Positions 1 to 14,500 of a stretch of 64,000 bases of DNA are shown here, one piece after another (position 1 is the first letter of the stretch; each line of letters opens with the position of its first letter). The stretch is from the NCBI GenBank assembly GCA_002150815.3, contig NDFF03000057.1, forward strand, positions 434,001 to 498,000, read 5' to 3'. The notes below the pieces were generated by a model. That model saw only the letters and a program-made list of their open reading frames with translations, ran no database searches and was not told where the DNA came from. A program made the position numbers and the translations under genes. Origin of the DNA: Grammothele lineata (Eukaryota > Basidiomycota > Agaricomycetes > Polyporales > Polyporaceae).

Positions 1-1943
1 GAGCGAGCTCATGTTTGGGAAAAGCCTGCTCGCAACTATTGGTGTGCAGCCTTCTCTCGCAAGTCTGCGTTTAGCAAGCTGATGCACTCCTTCGTAGGTG
101 ATCATCACCGAAAACAGCGTAAGCTGCTCAACTCTGCCTTCTCCATCAACCACATGCGCCACATGTATCCTACCTTCTGCAAGGTTACCAATCAGGTACA
201 TGGTATTCTTTACAAGACATATACACGATACTGATCCATACAGTAGCTACGGGATGCTATCTCTTCACGAGTTGTCAACGGGCCGCAGACCATCGATATG
301 CTAAGTTGGATCACCCGAACGGCACTGGAGATAGTGGGACAAGGTGGTCTAGGGCATTCCTTCGATTCCTTGACGGGCCAGACGACAAGTATCTATGCAG
401 AGAAAATGAAGAGCTTTGGGTGAGCAACTATGACCATCTCTTCTCTTGTTGCGCACATCTGAATATGAATCTCGCCGTAGTCCCACTCTTTTCCCCATGA
501 TGGTAACACGACATCTTCTGCCCTACCTGGTCAAAGTTGGGTCACCCGGATTCCGCCGTTGGGTGGTGGACCACATTCCATACTGGCGGGTGCAGAAAGC
601 GAAAGAGATCATTGACCTGCTCCACTCTGTCGGATGTCAGATATTTGAAACCAAGAAGAGAGCGCTTGAAAAGGGCGGAGAGGCTGTCCTTCAGCAGATT
701 GGGGAAGGGAGGGACATCATGAGTAAATTGCGTAGGAGTGCCTTTATTGGGCACCACAGGCGCGTGGCTAACATCCGCACCCAGTCCAGGCGAATATGGA
801 CGCATCCTCGGAAGATAAGATTCCCGACTCCGAGGTCATTGCGCAAATATCGTACGTTATATGCGCTCACGCTCGAACAGACCGTCTTTTTCTCACAGAC
901 GTCCAACAGAACATTGGTATTTGCAGCGATGGACACTACCTCCAGCGCGTTGGCGCACGCTCTACACCTGCTTGCTGAACATCCGGACGTTCAAGCTCGT
1001 CTGCGGAAAGAAATCTTTGAAGCCCGCGACGCCGCCGGCGGTTCCCCGCTCTCTTATGACCGGCTCACTGAGCTGCCGTACCTCGAGGCCGTCTGTCGTG
1101 AGACCCTCCGTCTGTGAGCTCCCTCTATACCGCCCATTAGGGTGCCAATTTTGACTGATTGTGGCGCCCCAGGCATTCTCCCGTCGTCGTCGTCTCGCGC
1201 ACGTACGTGATTAAATCTCACAGTACTGCGGTGATGTTAAAATAAAAGCTGACTTCTATTCCATCTTCTACGCTACAGGACCCGCAAGGACGTCGTGCTC
1301 CCGCTCGGTACACCTATACGTGGACGAGACGGGACGCTCATTCATGAGATCCCTGTTCCGAACGGCTCGCACGTCCTCGTCGGAGTCCTGGCTTGTAACC
1401 GCAACCCTGAGCTTTGGGGCCCGGACTCGGATGAGTGGAAGCCGGAGCGGTGGCTGAGTCCACTGCCCGAGGCGGTCACAAGCGCGCATATACCCGGGGT
1501 ATATTCCAACCTGTGGGTGCTGCTCGGTCGCTAGAGCGGCGGGTTTGGCTGACTTCTGTGATCTGGTAGGATGACGTTCCTCGGCGGGGGACGGTCGTGC
1601 ATGTGAGTGAACGCCGGCATGAAGATGCCCGCCGTACAATGTCATGACCGCAGGCTGACCGGGAGTCGGCATTCACCCAGCGGCTTCAAGTTCTCACAAA
1701 TGGAGATGAGTGCGTGCGGTCTCCGTCTTGGTCGTTATGCCAGCCCCGAGCGCGCTGACCGATCGGCCGCCGGCATGTTTCAATACAGAGGTCGTGCTCG
1801 CGATGTTGGTCGAGAACTTTACATTTGAGGTGCCGCAAGACCTGAGGGCGCCCATCGTATGGAGTGTTGCTGGAATCCAATACCCGAGCGTTGGGTACGA
1901 GAGCGAGAAGGGAGAGCTTCCGCTGAGGGTTGGGCGGGTGTAG
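1..1943 (+). CDS. Cytochrome P450 monooxygenase (5' end outside window)
   Basis: Haem-thiolate monooxygenase, expected to be an ER-anchored enzyme of xenobiotic or secondary metabolism; substrate unknown. The N-terminal membrane anchor lies before base 1. Exons read as: to 41, 98-195, 247-419, 481-731, 785-851, 910-1114, a 30-nt microexon 1173-1202, about 1280-1515, then three short exons ending at the stop at 1941-1943. Landmarks in order: the C-helix stretch GDHHRKQRKLLNSAFS, the I-helix AMDTTS, the K-helix ExxR as ETLR, PERW, and the haem loop FLGGGRSCIGFKFSQ carrying the cysteine ligand. Raw reading frames look broken, but every break falls on a GT-AG intron with matching phase, so the visible part looks intact. 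It resembles Agaricomycete many-intron P450s of the CYP512/CYP5150 kind; the family number is a guess. Confidence 0.88.
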
Positions 1944-2537
1944 ATCATTGGGCCGATTTTAACCAGCGCATCGACTATTCGCGTACCTTGCTGCCACAGC
2001 CATCGAATTCAAAGATTGAATAGAGATATGTCGCCGAGCGCCAGGGCGTCGGATTAGGAGACGGAGAGTCGACGGAGGAATGGCCGCGTGTTGTGCGAGG
2101 AGGAAGCGCACTGAGAGGCGGTGGCCGGTAAAGATGCCGATCGCGAACACGACAGAAGGGGCAGGAAAAGAGATCGATAAGGGCAGCAGAGGCGCTGAGC
2201 TGGCCGCTTGGGCTGCCGGGGCTGGGTCGCAGAGGCTCGGCTGCGGGACGGGCTGCTTTCGTCCGACGCTGCGGACGTCCCGGGCGACGGCGAGCTCGAC
2301 GGCGGCGGCGGATGCTTTTGGGGGGCTCAGCCTGGGCTGGGACGGCGAGCATGCAGGCCGTGTGCAGACAAAGGGGGGGCGGTTATTCCACGATCAGTTT
2401 TACGATCGTTACTTTTGTTGTCTTTCGCGCCTGAGGTTATAGCTAGTCAGGCCCCGCTGCACGGCTTCGTTGTCGGCCACGACGAGCAGAGCTTGTTTCC
2501 ATCCCGCCCATCGCCAGCGCCCCAGCCGACTGCGCCG
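1944..2537. other. Intergenic: P450 3' flank and STE20 5' leader
   Basis: The 594 bases between the P450 stop and the kinase start hold no convincing gene. The right half is GC-rich and open in the kinase frame upstream of the chosen ATG, but it lacks the composition of a protein domain and is read as promoter and leader. A pyrimidine-rich run lies near 2400-2430. Confidence 0.5.
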
Positions 2538-5152
<2,615 letters not shown>

Positions 5153-5883
5153 CGGAGGAGCCGTCAAGCGCACCTCCCAGTTCTTCTCTATCGTCCGTCC
5201 CTCCACCCAGTCCGCCTCATGTCATGCCTCATCTATATATATTCATTCTGCACCATATCCGTCTCCGTCCAACTCGCCCGTCGTGTACGTCCTCTGCGCC
5301 CCATGTCTCAAGTGGGCCTCTTAATCCTTTCGTCCCGACCCGTGCCATCTGTTCGGTCCCTGCTCCAGCCCCGTTATCCGCGCGAGCTACGCGCGTTGTC
5401 ACACATACGAACGAACTTTCCCGTTCCCGTTACGATAGATCCGGCGCGCGGAAGTGCTGTAGACTCTTTGTGAACCCGCCCTGTACTCGGTCTGGTCTGG
5501 TCTGGACACAGCGCCGTTGGCGGGAGGACGCGCGCTCAAGAAGTTGAAATCTCGAAGTGTCTCGTTGGTACGCATTCGTCGTGTCGTAGCAGTATTTACC
5601 CCGTCTTGGTGTATGATACCCATGATGGTAATGACTGCGTCGTTGGCAGCACACAATCCGATTCTGCTCAGTCAGAAGGTACATTTGAGGAGATGACGAT
5701 ACGCGCCGCCAACGCGTCGCGGCACGCTTTGTTTAGGCGGAGGCGCGGTCACGTGTAGCGCGCTCTAACGTGTGGTCGGACTCAGCAGACGCGCTCAAGC
5801 GGTCACGGTTTACTTCCCACCTCCCGCACTACGTCCTAACTGCCGGCAGCGACGTTTCCTTACCCGCATATAGACTGCTAGCT
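5153..5883. other. Intergenic: STE20 3' flank and PIF1 promoter
   Basis: Holds the kinase 3'UTR, which is pyrimidine-rich to about 5350, and the PIF1 upstream region. One ACGCGT box lies at 5712-5717, and a CACGTG-like element with GCGCGC lies at about 5750-5765. No coding sequence is supported. Confidence 0.5.
5712..5717. promoter_or_regulatory. MCB-like ACGCGT box upstream of PIF1
   Basis: Palindromic ACGCGT lies 167 bases before the PIF1 ATG. In ascomycete yeasts this box binds MBF and drives G1/S transcription of replication genes. A single copy in GC-rich DNA can easily arise by chance. Confidence 0.35.
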
Positions 5884-8290
5884 ATGTCGAAGACCTCCAA
5901 GCAGCCCATGTCAGGCCTGCGCTCCATCAAGCGCGACTTCTCGTCGAACTCGCTCGCCCCGCCGACCAGCCAAGGCTCGGTGGCTTCAGACGCGGAAACG
6001 ATCCCGTGGCAACCCACCCCGCCGAAGAAGCTCTCGGGCCTCGAGCAGCGCCTCAAAGACATCCAGGACGCGCTGAACGGACAAGTCGTGTCCTCCGAGA
6101 CCGTCCTCGCGTCGTCCTCCGCGTCCTCGTCTTCGTCCTCCGTACCGCTCAAGCGCCCATCCCCGGCCCAGGGCCTCGGCGAGAACGCGTCCGCAAAGCG
6201 GCGCCAGCTGCCTCAGTCGTGGAACAAGAAACCGGAGGAGCCCGAGAGGAAGGCGCGCCCGACGTACCCCAGCTCCGTGACGGCGTCGCGCGCGGGCGCG
6301 TTTGGGGGGAAGGCGAAGGAAACGTTGATCGTGCCCGCGGCGAGGAGCAGCAGCGCGGGGAAGGCCGCGCCGGTGTTTTTGAGTGAGGAGCAGACGCATA
6401 TACTGAAGTTGGTAGAGTCAGGGCAAAGCTTGTTCTACACGGGTAGTGCTGGTGAGTGTCCCGCAATATCCTCTGGACGCGTCGGGGAGCAAGCGGTCTT
6501 GACCTATTGCTGGTTGGAGTGGTTTACATGGCGCACGGTCGCATCGTTACGCATTGCTGTTCTTTTGCCTGTCTTCGAACCAAAGGACGCATATACTCAG
6601 CCGCCTTTCGCTTGCAGGCGCTGGCAAATCTGTCCTCTTGCGGGAGATCATCAAGACGTTGAAGAAGAGAAATAACAGGACCCCGGATGCCGTCGCAGTC
6701 ACTGCTTCTACAGGTACCCCTCTCTCGGTATCCGACTGGTTCGGCACTCTAACAGTTTACGGGAAGGTATCGCTGCATGCAATGTGGGTGGCGTAACCAT
6801 CCACTCCTTCGCCGGTATTGGAATTGGTGCGGATACGCGGGAAGCCCTTCTCAGCAGAGTCAAGAAGAATAAAAAGGCAATGACGCGCTGGCTGAGAACT
6901 AAAGTCCTCATTATCGATGAGGGTGCGCATATAGTCGGCTTGCGTGACTACTAATATTGACTTCGGGTGAACGCAGTGTCCATGGTTGATGGTGATCTAT
7001 TCGACAAACTTGCCTTCATTGGATCGCAGGTTAGGAAGAACACAGTGCCGTTCGGTGGCATTCAGGTGGATACATCGCCCGCCTCACCATATTCGTAAGC
7101 TTACAGTGCTTGCCCAGGTCGTCGTCACGGGAGATTTCTTCCAGTTGCCACCAGTGACGAGGGGCAGCGCGGGGGTCAAGTTCGCGTTCGAAGCTGATAC
7201 CTGGCCGCAAATCATCAAGAAGACTTTCAACCTCACCAAAGTATTCCGGCAGAGGGATCCAGAGTTTGTTGACATGCTCAACGAGATGCGGTTCGGTCGA
7301 CTGTCTCAGAAGTCGATCGCGAAGTTCAAGTCGCTCGAACGGGATATTATATATGAAGATGGTCTTGGAGCCACTGAATTGTAAGTTCTGTGCTAGTTAT
7401 TGTACGGATGTTGATGCTCATACCGGCAAACTCAGGTTTCCTAGACGCGAAGACGTAGAGAGGTCCAATACAGTGCGTATGGGAGGCATTGATGGGAAGG
7501 AGCAGCTGTATGCTGCGGCCGATGGAGGTAGCATTGCCGACCCGCAACAGCGTGAGAAGATGCTTGCGAACTTCATGGCTCCCAAAAGACTTTTCCTCAA
7601 GGAAGGTGCTCAGGTCAGGGTCGTATTCTGTGACTACGCCGGACCTTGCTCATTCTCCTTGCCACAGGTTATGCTGATTAAGAACTTGGATGACACGCTT
7701 GTCAATGGCACTATGGGCAAAGTTGTCCGATTCATGGATCCTTCCCAGCCGTTCGAGGACGATGCGGCGGGGGGTAAACCTGCGTCCAAAGGACCAAAGG
7801 ATTCCAAGGCTGTTACTAGCCTCGGCACCCGTCAGCTCCTACCTGTAGTTGAATTCCTTCAACCAGGCGGTGCGCGTCGCATCATGCCCGTTACTCCCGA
7901 TGTTTGGAAGGTTGAGCTGCCCAGCGGAGAGGTACAGGTCAGCCGGACACAGGTACGCACTGGTTGCGCCGACGATAGAGTGATACAAATGTTACTGACG
8001 TGCGCTGTCAGCTCCCTCTCATTCTTGCGTGGGCAATGTCCATCCACAAGTCGCAGGGCCAGACTTTGGAGCGAGTCAAGGTCGACCTCGCCAGAGTCTT
8101 CGAGAAGGGGCAGGCCTATGTCGCGTTGTCGCGTGCTACGTCTCTCGAGGGGCTGCAAGTGCTGAACTTTGATCCTGCGAAGGTGAGCTAAGCGGCGCAC
8201 GGCATTGGGCGAGACTGACGATTTTATCAGGTGCAAGCACATCCGAAGGTGGTAGAGTGGAGTAAAACACTTGAGGTCATAAATACGTAG
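5884..8290 (+). CDS. PIF1: PIF1-family 5'-3' DNA helicase
   Basis: ATP-dependent SF1B helicase that unwinds G-quadruplexes and RNA-DNA hybrids, restrains telomerase and acts in nuclear and mitochondrial DNA maintenance. Nine exons (5884-6451, 6618-6713, 6767-6922, 6977-7065, 7118-7380, 7436-7613, 7668-7952, 8012-8182, 8231-8290) join in phase to 621 aa. After a disordered Ser-rich N-terminal ~170 residues come the Walker A loop GSAGAGKS, motif Ia [13 protein letters not shown], Walker B VLIIDEVSMVDG, motif [15 protein letters not shown], the motif IV region [10 protein letters not shown], and the C-terminal motif V/VI segments [17 protein letters not shown] and [15 protein letters not shown]. 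Walker A has Ala where many members have Thr (GTAGTGKS). The gene runs tail to tail with TEL1, 246 bases apart. Confidence 0.95.
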
Positions 8291-8536
8291 TGATAGAAGT
8301 AGTTCTCATCTCCAGACCCGAAGTTCTGCGTCTTTGACCATCATGGACATTATGCCGAAGTCATATAGCAGTACGAGTCGACCATGCTCAATGTTGTCTC
8401 CACGTCCACGTAGATACCATGTGATAGTGTATATATTGCCTGAGGTGCATAGTGTTACAGATGATGCTAGCAGAAGTACATTGTTCAGAAGGATGCCATT
8501 GCAATCTAGCGCTGGAACGTCCACGCTCGTTTCCGC

Positions 8537-11500
8537 TCAATATTGCGGGTTCCAGCCTATATAGAACGTTGTGATTTAGAACTCGTAAAGACTATGTTGG
8601 AACAATAGTGCACATACCCGGGAACATGAGCGCAAGATTGGCCGGGTCGCTTGCCTCTGTGATGAGCTCGTTAACGGTGTACTCGACACTCAGCGACTTG
8701 TCCAGCTTGCGCGCCACAGCGCTCAGCGCGCGGTCTGCAGCTTCGTGTGTGGTGTCGCTTGCCATGTCAATACCGATCGCAAAGCGGAAAGCCTCGTCAT
8801 TGAGCTGCACTGTCTCATCCGTCAGGTTACTACCCTGTGCGTGTTGGACCTTGACAGCGCTGGCTGTCCTGTGGACCGGTCAGCGTTCGATTGAACCATG
8901 TCACCCAAAACATATGCGGACACACCAAGAGTGGAGAGGATCATACTTGAATACCTCGAGAACAGTCAGAATGGTCTCCGATCCCTGCCGCAGAACTCGC
9001 AATGTTTCTTCAGCGCATCTTTGAAATACTCCTTGCGTTCCGGAGATTCCAAGCCCGTCCACCATATCTGCGGTCAGACGGAAGGGCACTCTCTCTGGTT
9101 GCGGCAACAGCTTGCCCTGAAGATCTCCGATCAGTATATGGAAGGTTCAGTGCAAGGCAGGCATACCTGTTCGAATGCAATGCCGAGATCAATGTGGACG
9201 ACTTCCCCGGTCTTGTTGTCCATCAAGATGTTGGATACATGTCGGTCCCCGAGCCCCAGTACGTGACCCACAATGGATGTCGTTGCGACACTGCGAGCGT
9301 AGTGCAACCGCATTGAGAACCATGACATTGGAGTTTTGTGCTTCTCCCTGAAGTAGTGCCGGAACACTGGGGGATACTTCTCCCGCATCTTCACGAAGAA
9401 GTCGATGAGTCTGGCGGGCTCCTGTCGCCATATTCTGTTCGATAAGCTCTTGAACTCCCTGACTAGGTCTCGATGGACGAGTTCTGGCTTGTACCTGAGG
9501 AAGATTGAATGAGTCTCCTCGACGGGGCTATTGCCACCAATGTTCATCACAAACCTCAAGTGTGCGGGAGCAAGCCAGTTGTTGATTGGAGTAGTGTTGT
9601 CTACGAACTCGAGCACTCCTGCCTGTGCTGCTAGAGGAATGACCTTGTAACCGCGAACGCTGAGCTTCCGCTTCTTAGTCTCACGGTCGTGACGGAGGAC
9701 GATGTTAACAAGATCGAAAACTTGCTCCATGACGGCGTCTTGCCGCAGGTCGTCATCCCCTTCCCCTTTGTACTACTCACAATGAGCAACCTTCTTTAAA
9801 TGATATGATTCGTACGTACCAGTTGCTTGTAAACCTTGCCATCGCTCCCATGGCACTTGACGATCTTAGGAAGATTGATTCCGCCCGCTGTCGCGCATTG
9901 AGCGTCGAAATAAGAAATCCATACACAGTTGCGATACTCGGTGGTGGGATCAATTGGTATAGATGCAGTGATGACGGGCACCTTCAAGTTCTTGATTTTC
10001 CGCACGAGTAGGCGATCCGGGAGCGGGATATTGTTATCGTGAGGCTTCTTGGCGTTCGCGATATGCTTGATTGGATACTTAGCCAGCTCCAACGAGGCTC
10101 TGCAGACATGCTCCATCCCTTTGATACGTTCTCCAGCCGTGGGATCCAATCGCAGTTTGGAGAATATCTGTGCAACTGCTGAGGCGCGTTCCGACTGTGA
10201 CGAAGTCATCGGAGCTGTAAGTCTTTCGGATGACCGTCTTGAATCTTGCGACGCCAATGGATCGGCTTGTAGGCAGAAGAGAGGGAACAGGCTATGGTAC
10301 GGATGCTCGCGTCCCATGCGTTGGATGACGTCTTGAAGAGATGCTTGATTACGGGGGAGCGTACCGATAGTCGGATTTGACAACCTCGCGGTCAGCTGGT
10401 GAGCAAGAAAGACGAATTTACGGGAGGGGACTATCTCGACAGCATTGCGGAAATTTGTAGAGAGATCGTCGTTGTCAAAGTTTGCCAACCATAGAGAGCA
10501 CAACCGAATTGGAGAGTCATCGTCGAAGCGATCAGATGTCGCCAGACAGCGAGCATACATCTCCACAGAGAGCGACAGGAAGGATGATCGTTGCTTGAGG
10601 TAGTCCTCATACCGATCTACGTCTTGTGCCAGGATCTTCTGCGCTTTGGAAAGCGCGTGCTTCTTTGCCGAGAGGTCCCTAGATGACGCCTTCGCAATTT
10701 CCTTCTCGCGAACGGTGAGCTCTTCTCGTTTGCGGTCCATGTAGAACTTCAGGCGTAAGGCGTCCGGCGACTTGGAAAGCATGTGATATTGACGCTCTGC
10801 GAAAAGGGCATATTGTTGGTAGACTGACCCTTGGTCGTCACCATAGGAGAGCCCTTCTTCGCAGCAACTGGCGATGAGCTCGGCAGCGGGCCCGAAGCAT
10901 TCGTCTACAATATGGGATGGTTTTTTCATAGATGCTTCCGTGCACCATGCTCCCTGAGAAAAGTCTGAATTTCTGGGTATGATTAGATCGAAATATGACA
11001 CTTACTAAGCGAGCGAGCAATACAGCATACTGAATCCTCTCTTCAATATTCTCTGCCTTCTTCATATGGGCCATCGCTTCGGACACGGAGGCGAGTGACT
11101 TGATCGCTAGCTTGGGTTCTTTCATGAGCCACAGCACATGAGCGAACTCTTGCGAGGTCTCCGATGAAGGTGTTCGTTCGAGTTTCTGGGCATGCATGAT
11201 AGAGTTGAGTGCGACCTGGACTTGATCCACTGCCCGGGACCGTTCCGACAAGCATAGCAAACTACGCCTTTCTAGACCGAGCAGGAAGTCGCACAAAGGG
11301 GCGGATAAATCGCCAATCTGGCTGCGCTGTTCTTTCTTTCGCGCTGAGCGAATGAGTGAGATGCGAGTTGCCATGATCGCCTCGACGTCACTGAACCTGC
11401 AACAATCATGAATAACTAGACAGCCACGCGCCGCAGACAACTCACTCGTAGGTTGATTCGATCGAGACAAACTTTCCCCAGATCTGGTCATTGATGTGCT

Positions 11501-14500
11501 CGGGTTGCAGACCCCGTTGGAATCCTTCACTGCGCCATTGTCTGATTTGTCCCAAGCACATGAGATTTTGCGCGACCTGTCGGATCTCTGTGAAGTTTTC
11601 CGTGCCTAGGTCTCGCAGTCGTTTTATCTCCTGCACAAAGGCACGTCGAAGTACCATATCTACGACATTTGGATTTCGTTCTCTGTACACAGCTCGTAGA
11701 GCTTGATAGAGCGCGGTCCCAGATTGACCGTCCCCGAGGTTATCGGGCAGGTCCCACGTTTCCGCTCGCCAGCCCAGGTTGTACGCTAAACTGCTGGAGT
11801 CCATGGTATCGCTTGAATCCATGGAGAAGCGTTGCATCGTATTCAGAGCGAGCTGATTGAAACCGAAAGCGGAGAGCGATTGTACGATACCGTCCGTATC
11901 GGCGGCGGTTGCAGAACCCGACTCTAGCGCCGCACCGTGAAAGCTGAAGGCCTTGTCCCACTGGTGTTCATGGCGCAAGCGTTGAATGAAGAAATTGCGC
12001 AAGTCGTCCGTTTGGATGCCGTAAAACCCATCAGGCTCGTCGATATGGCTGTAGATCTCGAATAGCACTTGTTCGGCGGAAGCGACACCGGTGGTGGGAT
12101 AATCAGAAGCTAGCTCTAAAAAGAGCAGGGCAGTGGTGTATGCGTTGCATCGGATCGCACAACGACTAAGCAAGGTATAGTCCATGGAGAGCCACTTGTC
12201 GTAAGCGAGTGCGTCCTTCGCCTCCCGGAAAGGATGGAAGTTTCTCAAATGAAGGACAACACCGATGATGGCACGATAGCAAGGCGTAGCAGCGTCCTCG
12301 TGCGATAGAACTGAGGAAAAGTAGGCTGAGATTATTCCTCGCACGGACTCTGGGGCTTCGGCGGCCGACTCATCAAATTCGATCTGCAACAGACAGTGGA
12401 CCAACACCGGTAGGACCTCTTCCGCGAAGGTATGGTCGGCATGAAGTAGTGGCGACAGTGGTGAGAAAAAGGCATCCCGAGCTGCAAGCACCTCGCAAAG
12501 GAGCGTTGTCAGCTTTGAGACCCAACAATCGAAGTCCTCCGACAGCTGGACCATCTGTTCACTATTAAGGATCGTCTTCATGTCTGGAACGAGACGTCGA
12601 GGGAAGGGCTTGGTGAAGGTCTGCAGGTATTCTAACTCCCGACGCATGTCCCTGTAGACGGGGGAATTGATGAAGGAATCCGATGACGGAACTGACATCA
12701 AATGGCGCAAAGTATGATAGGCCGCATGGGCTTGAGGTGCAGCCGATGTGTCGATAATCGCCCGAAGTGCCAACACGATAGCTACGCGAGCAGCTCGTAG
12801 ATCGACGCGAGGCGGGTAGTCTGCCGTAGGAGGCGCCGCGGTCTCCGTAGCCTGACGGTGGATGGTCCGGACGGTCACGGCTTCGGTCCGATCGCTCCCA
12901 ATACTGTCGAGTTGACCAGGGTTCAACATGAGAAGGCATGTAAACGCTTCGATGTCGCTATCGGAAATGTAGTTCTCGGGTGGAATACATGCTTTGAGAC
13001 GCCAGAAATCGGTCCCGGTGAAGTGCTCTTCGGTGTCTCCGCGCGAAGCCAACTCGTAGATGCGTCGCACTAGACGGAATTTACTGGCCGAGGCCTCTTG
13101 ATCGGAAAGGACCACCGTGAGATCCGAAAGCTTTACTCCTTTACATACGGATTGCAAGTTTGGTGGGAGTTCGTGGGGCCAAGCCGAGACGGCTCGTTGG
13201 ACATACGGTCGGAGGGTTTTGTTATTCCGGTACAGGCGTTCCATCTGCTTTTCCGCCCAAGCGAGAAGATCTCCGCCTAACTTGGCGACTATGGGGTCGC
13301 TCACAGTTTGGGAGAAGTCGTGCGCAATGATGCCGATGCGAACAAGAACATCCGCCAAACGGGAGTCGGCGTTCGAGGTTTTCTTTCTGTAGAAGGACAG
13401 ACACCATTCCAGGAGTGATTGCGCACCACGAGCAAGATCCACCTGAGCGAGCATGGCCACGGACCGCCGGGTCAAAGTGCGAAGTAAGCTCTCATCGAAG
13501 TGTTCGGAATGGCAGGCAACCCATAAGCAGATAGCGTTGAGGAGCCGGTACTGCTCATTGACGAGGGGTGACGATTCGATGTCTGCGAATAGTTGCTGAA
13601 GAACATGGTAGGTGATGGCCGGAGTGTTGGCGACGTTAACTCGGGCTAGGTACCATTTGAGAGCACGAAGGATGACGGAGGTGGGGTAGAAGGGTAGGTT
13701 GGGGCTATGTGCTTCGAATGTATCAAGAGGACGATACCGAGTGACAATCCGGAACTGTTCTAGCTCCGCCATGAGCCCCTCCTGTGTCAATGTCATCGCG
13801 ATGTCGCCATTAAGCGAAACGTCCTGGTCTCCAAGCCTTCTTAGGATATTCACAACGATGTCGTCTGCGTTTTGCTCCAGCTGCTGGCAAAAGATATCTG
13901 GTGTTTGAAGATGGCCGGTCTTCTCCTTGAGTCTGCCGTCAAGCTCCTCTATGCGCTCGTCGTTCTGGAAATTGCCGAACCAAAAAACAATCTGATAGGC
14001 CACAAGTTCGGCAAAACAGGCCTGCTTCCCCGCCTGTTCGGTTTGCTGTATCGTCTGACAGTGGCGGGAGAATAGCTGGTGGCCATATTCCACTTCGTCC
14101 GCATTCCCTGAAGCCAGAAGGTTCGTCGGTGTAAATGGATGGAATGTGGCCTCGGCGCAGTCGCGGCGATCACGGAAGCCCAGCAGCTCTGGCGGAAATT
14201 TGAAGAGATCCATTCGGTTTTGACGGATGGAAAAGGCAAATTGTGAAGCGTAACAACTGAAAAGCTCCGCAAGCGTCCCGATGCCTAGGCGTTCGATAAC
14301 TCCAACGAGAGTGCTCTTGAGATGAGGCAAGTATACTTGAGAGTGGTAGGCAGTTTCGAGCAAATGCCAATACGCGCCACGACGGATCGAGGCTTCGGTG
14401 ATAGCTATATTGCCTAGACACAGGATACGAGTCAAGATACTCTCGAAGCTGCGTCTCACGTCAGTGACATAGAGGAACATAGAATAAAGGAGACGTACTC

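Noticed and set aside
1..1943. P450 looked like a frameshifted pseudogene because family segments occur in several frames.
   Set aside because: Each frame change falls on a GT-AG intron of 35-77 nt with matching phase, and the joined motifs are complete.
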